Shown here one piece after another: positions 1 to 5,783 of a stretch of 9,071 bases of DNA. The translations under genes were made by a program, and so were the position numbers. Source of the DNA: CAZVJA01 sp964626885 (GTDB lineage Bacteria; Planctomycetota; Planctomycetia; Planctomycetales; Planctomycetaceae). Below the pieces are notes generated by a model. That model worked only from the letters and a program-made list of their open reading frames with translations, searched no databases and was not told where the DNA came from. How positions within the stretch are numbered: the stretch's first letter is position 1; every line of letters begins with the position of its first letter. The DNA lies in NCBI GenBank assembly GCA_964626885.1, contig CAZVJA010000214.1, positions 1-9,071 on the forward strand, given 5' to 3'.

Positions 1-55
1 GCGAGGCTCCCGCCGAGCCGCTGTGTCCGAAAGTCTCTGGTTGTGGCGGCTCCAC
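1..55 (-). CDS. possible start of a third operon gene, cut by window edge
   Basis: A reading frame opens with GTG at 55-53 on the minus strand and stays open for 18 codons to the window edge, starting M-E-P-P-Q-P-E-T-F-G. It is preceded by a good Shine-Dalgarno match (GGGAGGG, complement of 66-72) with a 10-base spacer, and begins 40 bases after the stop of the upstream ketosynthase gene. The short distance and same orientation suggest a further gene of the same operon. The visible residues are Pro/Gly/Ser-rich and give no family. A GGCTC/GAGCC inverted repeat (5-9 with 15-19) lies inside it, so this stretch could instead be a non-coding operon tail. Low confidence because only 18 codons can be seen. 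Confidence 0.3.
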   Translation of the reverse strand, partial: MEPPQPETFGHSGSAGAS

Positions 56-95
56 AGGAGTGTCGCCCTCCCAAAGGCAGGGTTTTCTATATCTC

Positions 96-1415
96 TTACG
101 CAGCACGGCGAATAGCGGTCTTGTTCGGCGACCGTTCGTCGAACCGCGACACAATCACCGCCGCGTTCTGCCCACCGAAGCCGATGCTGTTGCTCAACAC
201 ATGCCGCAGTTCCAGTTCCCGCGCTACGTTCGGGACGTAATCGAGATCGCATTCCGGGTCCGGGTTCTCGTGGTTGATCGTCGGCGGCACGACACCGTGA
301 TGCAGCGCGAGGACGCAGACCGCCAGTTCGATCGCTCCGCAGGCGGTCGTCGCGTGGCCGAGCATGCTCTTCGAACTCGATATCGGAATGCGATACGCCT
401 GTTCGCCGAATGCCTGCTTGATCGCGCGCGTTTCGACCCGATCGTTAAGGACGGTGCCCGTGCCGTGGGCGTTGATGTAATCGATGCTGTCGCCGGCAAG
501 TCCGGCGTCGGCCAGAGCACGGGTGATCGCGGCGGCGGTTCCCCGCCCGTCCGGGTGCGTATCGGTCACGCGGTAGGCATCGGCCGCGGAACCGTAGCCT
601 GTCAGCTCTCCCCAGATGAACGCATTGCGAGCGCGGGCATGCTCGAGCTCTTCCAAAACCAGTACGGCCGCCCCTTCACCGATGACAAAGCCGTCGCGGT
701 CCCGATCGAACGGACGGACCGCTGATTCCGGCGAATCGTTCCGCTGGCTGAGCGCTCCGAGCCGATGGAACCCCGTCAGGCCGAATTGATGAATCGTGCT
801 ATGCGATCCGCCAGCGAGCATGACGTCGGCCTCGCCGCGACGAATCATCCGCCCCGCTTGGCCGATCGCCTGTGCGCTCGACACGCAGGCGGCGATGGAG
901 TTGAGGTTCGGCCCGTGCGCGTCGAGCAAGCCCGCCAGATGTCCGGCAGGAGCGTTCGGTTCATATTCCCGTTCCGATTCCGGGTCAAAGATCCGCAGCG
1001 CTGTTCTTCCAAATCGCGCCGGGCGAAACTCCCCCGCCTCGGAAGCCCCGCAAGCGGTCTGCATGAATCTCGGAAAATCCTCGAACGCTTCGCCGCAACC
1101 AAGATGAATCCCCATTCGGAGCGGATCGATACTCGCATTGGGAAGCCCGGCATCGCGGGCCGCGAGAATTCCCGCGCCGATGGCGAAAACTGTTTGCCGG
1201 GGACAGCGCTCCCAGTTCCGCGGATCCTCCCCGATCTCCGCGACTGACCAGTCGCGCACCTCGGCGGCGATTTTCACCGGGTAACTGGTGGCGTCGAAGA
1301 CGGAAATCCGGCCGACCCCCGGAGTTCCTTCCGCCAGCCGGCTCCAGAACTTCTTCAGAGTTCCACCGAGCGGCGTCACGCACCCCACTCCGGTAATCAC
1401 GACGCGTCGTTTCAT
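96..1415 (-). CDS. beta-ketoacyl-ACP synthase, FabF/KAS II type (catalytic, KS-alpha-like)
   Basis: A 439-residue condensing enzyme of the FabF/KAS II family, which extends acyl-ACP by decarboxylative Claisen condensation with malonyl-ACP in the cytosol. The thiolase-fold N-terminus is at residues 4-18 (VVITGVGCVTPLGG). The nucleophile Cys177 sits in IAACVSS, the first His (317) in NAHGTGT, Lys349 and the second His (354) in SSSKSMLGH, and the GFGG loop at 412-415. The triad is therefore complete and length is normal. ATG 1415 is preferred because GGAGG lies 10 bases upstream; an in-frame TTG at 1439 would add eight residues that overlap that site. The gene begins 36 bases after the stop of the degenerate paralogue, so the two are very likely co-transcribed and may form a heterodimer. 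Whether it serves primary fatty acid synthesis or a specialised type II lipid/polyketide pathway cannot be told from the sequence. Confidence 0.95.
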   Translation of the reverse strand: MKRRVVITGVGCVTPLGGTLKKFWSRLAEGTPGVGRISVFDATSYPVKIAAEVRDWSVAEIGEDPRNWERCPRQTVFAIGAGILAARDAGLPNASIDPLRMGIHLGCGEAFEDFPRFMQTACGASEAGEFRPARFGRTALRIFDPESEREYEPNAPAGHLAGLLDAHGPNLNSIAACVSSAQAIGQAGRMIRRGEADVMLAGGSHSTIHQFGLTGFHRLGALSQRNDSPESAVRPFDRDRDGFVIGEGAAVLVLEELEHARARNAFIWGELTGYGSAADAYRVTDTHPDGRGTAAAITRALADAGLAGDSIDYINAHGTGTVLNDRVETRAIKQAFGEQAYRIPISSSKSMLGHATTACGAIELAVCVLALHHGVVPPTINHENPDPECDLDYVPNVARELELRHVLSNSIGFGGQNAAVIVSRFDERSPNKTAIRRAA

Positions 1416-1430
1416 GAACCCGCTTCCTCC
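1416..1430 (-). promoter_or_regulatory. Shine-Dalgarno site that sets the start of the catalytic ketosynthase
   Basis: On the minus strand GGAGGA stands 9-10 bases before ATG 1415. It lies inside the reading frame that would result from the upstream TTG (1439), and so argues for the shorter 439-residue protein. Confidence 0.7.
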
Positions 1431-1451
1431 GTGAAGCAATTTTCTGGATGA

Positions 1452-2792
1452 CTACGCGGCCGACTTCACCAGCACGCTGCTCGCTTGGCCGTGCGGTGAC
1501 ATGCTCAGATTGAGAAAACTCGCCCCCGCCGCCACATCGCCGGAAGCGACCGGCGAAACGGGACAATCGGGATCGGGCTCCTCGTAATTCAAAACGGGAA
1601 ACAGCCGACCGTGCTTCATCGCGAGCAGACTCGCAGCCAATTCCATCGCGGACGAACCGGCCCCGGCGTTTCCGAAATAACTCTTCGCCGCCACCAGCGG
1701 CACCCGCGACGCGGCGTTGCCGAAAACTTCGTGAATCGCGCGCGATTCGTCACGGTCGAGCGAGGGAGAACTGAGTCCGTGCGCATTCAGATGGCCGATC
1801 TCGTCCGCGTTGCTCCGGGTCGAGCTGAGCGTGACTTTCATCGCGTTCGACAGCGCCCGCCCGCAATGAGCGACATGATGCCGATCGACCACGCACGAAG
1901 AAGCCCCGCCGACAATCTCGCCGTAGATCGGGGCTCCTCGTCGAACCGCAGCATCGAGATCTTCGAGTAGAAACGCGGCTCCCCCTTCGGCGACAACCGC
2001 ACCCGATCGCCGACGATCGAAGGGACGACAAACTGATTGCGGATCGGACCCTTCGGCCGCAAGATCCGCTTCCATCGCATTGTGCAGCCAACTGTAGGGG
2101 AGAATGTTGTTGCCGACCCCCCCCACGAGCACGGCGTCGGCATCTCCTTCACGAATCCAATTGGCGGCTTCGAGGAGAGCCAGATTCGTCGCCGACTCTC
2201 CCAAAGTGATCGTGTTATTGGGTCCACGGAAATCGGCGCAGATGGCTGCGTGACAGGCCGGCATGTTCGGCAAACAAGTGAGCAGCCAGAGGGGCGCGAC
2301 CTGCGGAATGCCGGCGTCTCCCCAGCGCTCAATGTCGAACTGTTGTTGTTCGTCCCGGCAGGCTTCGATGCCTGACGTGAAGTCTTCCGGCTGCATCGCG
2401 ACATACCCCGCCCCGAAGCTGACTCCCAACCGTTCCGGATCGTAGCCTGCGTCAGCCAGTCGGGCGTCGAGCAATGTCTGCCAAACGCAGGAGATAGCCA
2501 TCTGCGTTTCGCGGTTCATCGCTTTGAGTGCTTTGCGGAGCTTTTTGCGGACCTCATCCGAGAGCGGCGGAAAATCGTCGATCACTCCCGTAAAGTCACG
2601 GACCTCGCCGGTGCAGACAGCCGCGCCATCTTCCCGCACGAGCGAATTGGAGGCGGCGATTCCTCCGCGTTTTGTTTCGAGCGCCGACCAGAATTCTGGA
2701 ACCGATTTTCCGATGGGACTGACAACCCCCAGCCCGGTGATGGCGATACGGCAGGGTTTGTCACCAGCGATCGAGAATGTCGTGCCCGGCAT
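1452..2792 (-). CDS. FabF-like ketosynthase homologue lacking the catalytic triad (KS-beta / chain-length-factor-like)
   Basis: A 446-residue protein with the full thiolase-fold layout of FabF: N-terminus IAITGLGVVSPIG (16-28), the GDADAVLVGG segment (216-225), NAHG (336-339) and AAKSYFG (368-374). The active site is altered. Where FabF has the nucleophile Cys after GP-x-x-x-I this protein has Glu199 (TLGES). The first His is kept (338), the second is Asn375 (KSYFGN) and the GFGG loop is replaced by SPHG (432-435). It therefore should not catalyse condensation itself. Its position directly before an intact synthase resembles KS-alpha/KS-beta pairs of type II polyketide, aryl-polyene and related systems, in which the KS-beta partner lacks the Cys and shapes chain length. 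That role here is inferred. ATG 2792 is the start: an in-frame stop lies at 2804-2802. No clear Shine-Dalgarno is present. Confidence 0.92.
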   Translation of the reverse strand: MPGTTFSIAGDKPCRIAITGLGVVSPIGKSVPEFWSALETKRGGIAASNSLVREDGAAVCTGEVRDFTGVIDDFPPLSDEVRKKLRKALKAMNRETQMAISCVWQTLLDARLADAGYDPERLGVSFGAGYVAMQPEDFTSGIEACRDEQQQFDIERWGDAGIPQVAPLWLLTCLPNMPACHAAICADFRGPNNTITLGESATNLALLEAANWIREGDADAVLVGGVGNNILPYSWLHNAMEADLAAEGSDPQSVCRPFDRRRSGAVVAEGGAAFLLEDLDAAVRRGAPIYGEIVGGASSCVVDRHHVAHCGRALSNAMKVTLSSTRSNADEIGHLNAHGLSSPSLDRDESRAIHEVFGNAASRVPLVAAKSYFGNAGAGSSAMELAASLLAMKHGRLFPVLNYEEPDPDCPVSPVASGDVAAGASFLNLSMSPHGQASSVLVKSAA

Positions 2793-2863
2793 GTGTTCAC
2801 TTCATAAAGGGTTGGCGCCAAAGAAATTCTCAATGCCCGGCTAGAGCCGATGAGGTCATCGAA

Positions 2864-2872
2864 GGGGGGGGG
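2864..2872. repeat. G9 homopolymer tract in operon leader
   Basis: Nine consecutive G on the plus strand, followed by TGG. It lies in the probable leader or promoter region of the ketosynthase operon and is the longest homopolymer I noticed in the window. Confidence 0.9.
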
Positions 2873-2945
2873 TGGTCCGGGCGGGGATTTGTAGCGAAAA
2901 TCGCCCGATCGGGGAATAAGAATCCACCGTGGGAAAATCGCAGGT

Positions 2946-2965
2946 CAAAATTCGACAAAATTCGA
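2946..2965. repeat. tandem 10-base direct repeat, possible operator
   Basis: CAAAATTCGA occurs twice head to tail without mismatch. Ten-base spacing puts both copies on the same face of the helix, as is common for regulator half-sites. It is 154-173 bases upstream of the degenerate ketosynthase gene. The core AAAATTCGA occurs again at 3987-3995. A regulatory role is inferred only. Confidence 0.4.
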
Positions 2966-3003
2966 TCGCACAGACTCAATTGGCAGGGGTTCTGACTCCA
3001 ACA

Positions 3004-3034
3004 AAAAACCCCCGACGATTTGCCGGGGGTTTTT
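3004..3034 (-). terminator. rho-independent terminator, bidirectional in form
   Basis: Perfect 11-bp inverted repeat: AAAAACCCCCG (3004-3014) pairs with CGGGGGTTTTT (3024-3034) around a nine-base loop. Read on the minus strand it is a GC-rich stem followed by six T, beginning 28 bases after the stop codon of the DUF309 gene, so it terminates that gene and insulates the ketosynthase operon. The plus strand also has a T run, so it could stop transcription from the other side as well. Confidence 0.9.
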
Positions 3035-3061
3035 GATCGAATCGAACGGAGATCCGCCGCA

Positions 3062-3622
3062 TCACGCAAACGGAGTTGGCTCTGGTTGCAGGAGGAACGG
3101 AAAAACCCGTTTCGGCTTACCCGACTTCGACTCTTTTTCGTACGTCAACTGCGCGGCGCGATCCGCGGCGAACTGCAACATGGTGAACTCGAGGCCGCAA
3201 TAGCGATCGGTTCCCGCCTCGGCAGCCACATCCGCGAAAACCTCACCCGCGGAAGCGGCATGACGACGCACGCCATGAATGCTGTTTTCGAGAACCTTCA
3301 CGCCGGCAGCCGACAACTTCACCAAACCCTTGAGGAACCGGCCGACGGTCGTATCGGGTCCGGAGGCACGCCACAGGCGCTCCCATTCTTCGTGGGCCTC
3401 CCAGTAATAACCATGATTGAAGTAATCGATTGCCAACAGATAGGTGCGATTTTCGGCCCAAAGGTCCGCGACCAGGGGTTTGGAAACCCGCCCTTTGCGT
3501 GCATAGCTATGCCCGCGGGGATCGCGGATCGGATGGGGAGTGTCTGTCCCCGGCACATAGGTGTAAGCCGGCATCTCCGCCGACGGCAACAAACGGTACT
3601 TTTCACTCGCTGTCTGAACCAT
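3062..3622 (-). CDS. DUF309 domain protein
   Basis: A 186-residue protein of the DUF309 family (Pfam PF03745), whose biochemical role is not established. The signature lies at residues 68-85: FNHGYYWEAHEEWERLW, an all-helical segment with the family's E-A-H-E core (75-78). A second helical segment follows at 95-112 (GRFLKGLVKLSAAGVKVL). The N-terminal 45 residues are polar and Pro-rich, and the C-terminal 20 are basic then Pro-rich. There is no signal peptide or membrane segment. ATG 3622 is preferred because GGAG lies nine bases upstream; a GTG at 3637 in frame would add five residues. It is transcribed alone: a terminator follows directly, and 437 non-coding bases with abutting palindromes precede it. 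No function can be read from neighbours. Confidence 0.85.
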   Translation of the reverse strand: MVQTASEKYRLLPSAEMPAYTYVPGTDTPHPIRDPRGHSYARKGRVSKPLVADLWAENRTYLLAIDYFNHGYYWEAHEEWERLWRASGPDTTVGRFLKGLVKLSAAGVKVLENSIHGVRRHAASAGEVFADVAAEAGTDRYCGLEFTMLQFAADRAAQLTYEKESKSGKPKRVFPFLLQPEPTPFA

Positions 3623-4059
3623 CCTTACTTTCTCCACTTCTTTCTTTTCAGTCGCACAAGCTCTGGTGCGCTGAACCGGACGGAATTAACCGGCCGGTTT
3701 CAATTGAAATCCCTTCAGGGGCGTCGCTGCCCGTCCCATATCAAACCGAGCCCACCCCCGTCAGTCAAACGGAAAATCTCCGCGAGAAACAACAAATTCC
3801 AGGAAAGTTCGCCGCGCCCCGCGATCGCGAAAAGCTTGCGCGATCACACTCATTTTCGCAGCGTATGAATCCAGGCAGGATCACTCGGCAGGAAATTACA
3901 AGGCAGGCAAAGTGCTCAGTGGCACTCTCTCCAAATTACCCGAAATCCGGGGGAATTTCGGAGGCCAAGTCCGCGAAAATCCGCCAAAAATTCGAAAATC
4001 CCCCCGCGAATGCCCGCGCACCAGCCCCCTTCGGCAAACTCTACGCCCTCCGTCCCTCA
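3623..4059. other. 437-base gap between the DUF309 and DUF1569 genes, rich in inverted repeats
   Basis: No convincing gene. It must hold the promoter of the DUF309 gene and the 3' end of the DUF1569 transcript. Seen directly: two abutting palindromes at 3688-3709; a palindrome CGCGATCGCG (3820-3829) overlapping a hairpin GATCGCG/CGCGATC (3823-3829 with 3839-3845, nine-base loop); and a hairpin CCGAAAT/ATTTCGG (3940-3946 with 3955-3961, eight-base loop), about 100 bases past the DUF1569 stop and without a T run. CGAAAATCC recurs at 3974-3982 and 3993-4001. Open frames across this stretch have low-complexity Pro/Arg-rich translations and look like chance. Confidence 0.6.
3688..3709. promoter_or_regulatory. 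two overlapping 12-base palindromes, candidate operator
   Basis: AACCGGCCGGTT (3688-3699) and TTTCAATTGAAA (3698-3709) are each perfect palindromes and share two bases. They lie 66-87 bases upstream of the DUF309 start codon, in a position suited to binding a dimeric regulator near the promoter. No protein can be assigned. Confidence 0.4.
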
Positions 4060-4533
4060 TCAGGATGGCTTTACGAAACTCATGTGCAGTTCCGAGTGTC
4101 TCATATGCAGTAATAAACATTCGTCGGGGGTCATCGGCCCAAACACCGGATGCGGAGCTGACGGTGTTTCGGTTTCGAACCGCGATACGGCATCGCGCAG
4201 CATCTTCATTCCCTCTTCAACAGAGATGTCTGCACTGGGGCCAAGCACTTTGGCGGCCCTCTGCGGAAGCTTGAATCCCGCCGACATCGGCTTGTGGAGA
4301 AAACGCCAACGAAAGAACGGGGCAATGAGCTTCCGCACGAACCACGGGGCCTGAAAGCCGAACCCGTCGAACGAGGCATTCATTGCCGTTGAGATGTGCC
4401 ACAGAATCTGGCCGTACGACCAACTGCCGACTGTCTCATGCGGTGCGGCGGAAATGTTCTCCGCATCCGCCACGATCTCCGCGAGCGAATCATAGTGAAC
4501 AACTCGGCGTGGCGGAGCATTCGATCGGCTCAT
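4060..4533 (-). CDS. DUF1569 (DinB-like) protein
   Basis: A 157-residue protein resembling the DUF1569 family (Pfam PF07606), part of the DinB/YfiT-like four-helix-bundle superfamily, many members of which bind a metal through a His triad. The family-like segment SWSYGQILWHIS is at residues 37-48, with His46. The C-terminal part has HMRHSELHMSF with His143, His146 and His150. The spacing of one His early and HxxxH late fits a DinB-type metal site, but substrate and reaction are unknown. ATG 4533 is preferred because AAAGG lies nine bases upstream; the alternative ATG 4542 abuts that site. There is no signal peptide; a short aromatic stretch (64-80, APWFVRKLIAPFFRWRF) is too charged for a membrane segment. 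It is divergent from the PilZ array on its right. Confidence 0.82.
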   Translation of the reverse strand: MSRSNAPPRRVVHYDSLAEIVADAENISAAPHETVGSWSYGQILWHISTAMNASFDGFGFQAPWFVRKLIAPFFRWRFLHKPMSAGFKLPQRAAKVLGPSADISVEEGMKMLRDAVSRFETETPSAPHPVFGPMTPDECLLLHMRHSELHMSFVKPS

Positions 4534-4644
4534 TGTGGGCATCCTTTCAATCTGTCATTGGCCGTGACGACGGTCATATTGGTTCCGAGGGGGATCACAA
4601 ACTCAAACTAAAGTTGGCACTATTTAATTTGCGAAAAAACGCGC

Positions 4645-4656
4645 TACCTTAAGGTA
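4645..4656. promoter_or_regulatory. 12-base palindrome TACCTTAAGGTA
   Basis: A perfect palindrome about 110 bases upstream of the DUF1569 start and 240 bases upstream of the first PilZ copy. A related CCTTAA half recurs 18 bases to the right (about 4670). A candidate binding site for a dimeric regulator of either divergent gene. Confidence 0.35.
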
Positions 4657-4689
4657 TTAGGTCCACATCCCTTAATGGAGACAGAGGAA

Positions 4690-4699
4690 ATCCTAGGAT
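4690..4699. promoter_or_regulatory. 10-base palindrome ATCCTAGGAT
   Basis: A perfect palindrome 33 bases after the 12-base palindrome in the same divergent gap; a shorter CCTAGG recurs at about 4824. Its regulatory role is not shown. Confidence 0.3.
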
Positions 4700-4704
4700 G
4701 TGAA

Positions 4705-4761
4705 TACCAGTTTTCCCCCGTTCGACTCTGGTAAATGAAAAATTCATCGTGGCCACCAGAG
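4705..4761 (+). other. nested inverted repeats, possible structured leader
   Basis: CTCTGGT (4726-4732) pairs with ACCAGAG (4755-4761), enclosing a second hairpin ATGAA-AAA-TTCAT (4735-4747). TACCAG (4705-4710) can pair instead with CTGGTA (4728-4733), so two folds compete for the same strand. It lies 136-190 bases before the first PilZ copy. It does not match the c-di-GMP riboswitch consensus as I know it. Confidence 0.3.
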
Positions 4762-4896
4762 AACATGACGATTTGTGCACAGGATGTATTTATTCAGAAG
4801 TGTACGGCACCGAGAAAAAACCCCTAGGTGCGTCCCCGCATCACAGGCTCGCGCATTCAGCCTGGATATTCCTCACAATGAAAATCTACACACACC

Positions 4897-5330
4897 ATGG
4901 AGAATCCATTTGACGGGATCGATCGCCGCCGCTTGATCCACCCTCCGACACGATTGCCTCGTTCATTCGCCGACTACGACAGCGCCATTACCACGGCGAG
5001 GAAAAACGCTCGAAGTCGCGCCTGCCAATCGACCTGCCTTTAATCGTCCTGCCGCTGAATATCAATTTTGACGCGTGCGGCGAACCATTTCGCGCTGTCA
5101 GCTTTGATATTACCACAAACGGGATCGGCTTCATTCATTCACGACGGATACTTGCGCCGTTTGCCGCGATAGAGATCCAACAAGTCAGCGAGACGGAACC
5201 TAAAACCATCCAGGCGATCATCGAAATCCGTCATTGCGAAGCTGTCCATACCAGCCTGTTCGAGATGGGAGGCGTATTTGTCGTCCGTCTCGCTTCGCAG
5301 GCTGACGAGCTGTCCCACAGTGCGCAGTGA
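4897..5330 (+). pseudogene. PilZ-domain gene copy 1, broken by a one-base frameshift
   Basis: Reading from ATG 4897 gives MENPFDGIDRRRLIHPP, matching the start of the next PilZ copy, then loses homology and stops at 5041-5043. From 4950, one frame over, the translation continues the family exactly: T-I-A-S-F, then the RxxxR motif RSKSR (5007-5021), LPLIVLPL, the second motif DITTNG (5106-5123), EIRHCE, and a stop at 5328-5330. Restoring one base at about 4947-4948 (CCG-ACACG read as CCG-GAC-ACG) would give an intact protein of about 144 residues. Intact relatives are c-di-GMP receptors. The absence of further stops or deletions suggests a recent lesion or a sequencing error. No slippery site suited to programmed frameshifting is visible. 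No Shine-Dalgarno precedes the ATG. Copy 2 follows 30 bases later. Confidence 0.85.
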
Positions 5331-5360
5331 CGCCCCCTGGAGAGATGTCCACACTTGCTC

Positions 5361-5783
5361 ATGAACCAGACCTCGCCGTTCGAAGGAATCGATCGCAGCC
5401 AACTCATTCACCTTCCGGCCGCGATTGCCTCGTTTGTTAAATTGTTGACCGCTCGCCATGCATTTGCTGGAAATGAAAAACGGGAGCGAACGCGTCATGC
5501 AATCATGCTCCCCATCATCGTCCAGCCGATGGATTGTGACTACAGCCCCGTCGACAATGCGTTTCGGACCTTGACACGCGATATCACCACTGAAGGTCTC
5601 GGCTTTGTACACATCGAAAGAATCGCGACACCGTTCGTCGCGGTTGAGATTGTTGAGTTGGGCGGTCCTCATCCACAGCGAATGCAAGTGCTTCTGATGT
5701 TGCGCCCTTGCAAAAAAGTTCACGATCGCCTGTTTCACATCGGCGGCAAATTCGTGATGCGCTGGGATGGTGAGGCAACCTGA
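5361..5783 (+). CDS. PilZ-domain protein, copy 2 (short form)
   Basis: A 140-residue protein, essentially one PilZ domain (Pfam PF07238), the small beta-barrel c-di-GMP receptor. The arginine motif RxxxR is at 41-45 (RERTR) and the second motif DITTEG at 74-79, with Thr in place of the usual Ser. The family-specific block GIDRSQLIHLP (9-19) precedes the domain and LFHIGGKFVMR (124-134) closes it. No other domain, signal peptide or membrane segment is present, so it would act as a stand-alone cytosolic adaptor. It starts 30 bases after the broken copy 1 and may share its transcript. GGAGAG at 5339-5344 is 10 bases before an in-frame TTG (5355) and 16 before ATG 5361; ATG is chosen, but TTG (two residues longer) is possible. 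It is nearest to copy 1 (shared GIDR..LIH and IASF). Confidence 0.88.
   Translation: MNQTSPFEGIDRSQLIHLPAAIASFVKLLTARHAFAGNEKRERTRHAIMLPIIVQPMDCDYSPVDNAFRTLTRDITTEGLGFVHIERIATPFVAVEIVELGGPHPQRMQVLLMLRPCKKVHDRLFHIGGKFVMRWDGEAT

Larger units (their letters stand above)
2793..3003. promoter_or_regulatory. upstream region of the ketosynthase operon
   Basis: About 210 non-coding bases between the terminator and the first ketosynthase gene; the operon promoter should lie here, transcribing leftwards. I see no convincing -35/-10 pair; TTGACC on the minus strand (about 2942-2947) is a -35 candidate without a good -10. Notable elements are a perfect tandem 10-base repeat CAAAATTCGA (2946-2955 and 2956-2965), a perfect palindrome CCCGATCGGG (2904-2913) and a run of nine G (2864-2872; C9 on the transcribed sense strand) about 70-80 bases before the start codon. 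Confidence 0.45.
4534..4896. promoter_or_regulatory. divergent intergenic region before the PilZ array
   Basis: A 363-base AT-richer stretch between the leftward DUF1569 gene and the rightward PilZ genes, so it should carry promoters for both. No reading frame is convincing. I cannot name a clear sigma70 promoter; a weak leftward TTCGCA-N17-TTTAGT lies at about 4600-4640. It contains two perfect palindromes (4645-4656, 4690-4699) and a nested inverted repeat (4705-4761), described separately. Confidence 0.5.

Noticed and set aside
60..725. 221-codon plus-strand frame
   Set aside because: Lies wholly opposite the catalytic ketosynthase gene; its Arg/Asp/Val-rich translation is a shadow of it.
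3020..3868. 282-codon plus-strand frame over the DUF309 gene and its upstream gap
   Set aside because: Starts inside a terminator hairpin, runs antisense to a well supported DUF309 gene and shows no domain.
3430..4113. 227-codon plus-strand frame across the 3623-4059 gap
   Set aside because: Translation is low in complexity, with no ribosome site, and both ends are antisense to real genes.
4165..4185. GGTTTCGAACC resembling a tRNA T-arm
   Set aside because: It lies within the DUF1569 coding sequence and no other tRNA arms can be formed around it.
4614..4632. Possible sigma54 promoter (TTGGCAC followed by TTGC)
   Set aside because: GG and GC are separated by 13 bases rather than the required 10.
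4705..4800. c-di-GMP riboswitch before the PilZ array
   Set aside because: Tempting given the PilZ context, but the conserved GEMM core and tetraloop/receptor features are not seen.
4940..4955. Programmed frameshift in PilZ copy 1
   Set aside because: No slippery heptamer or downstream structure is visible, and the other copies have no shift at this point; a one-base loss is simpler.
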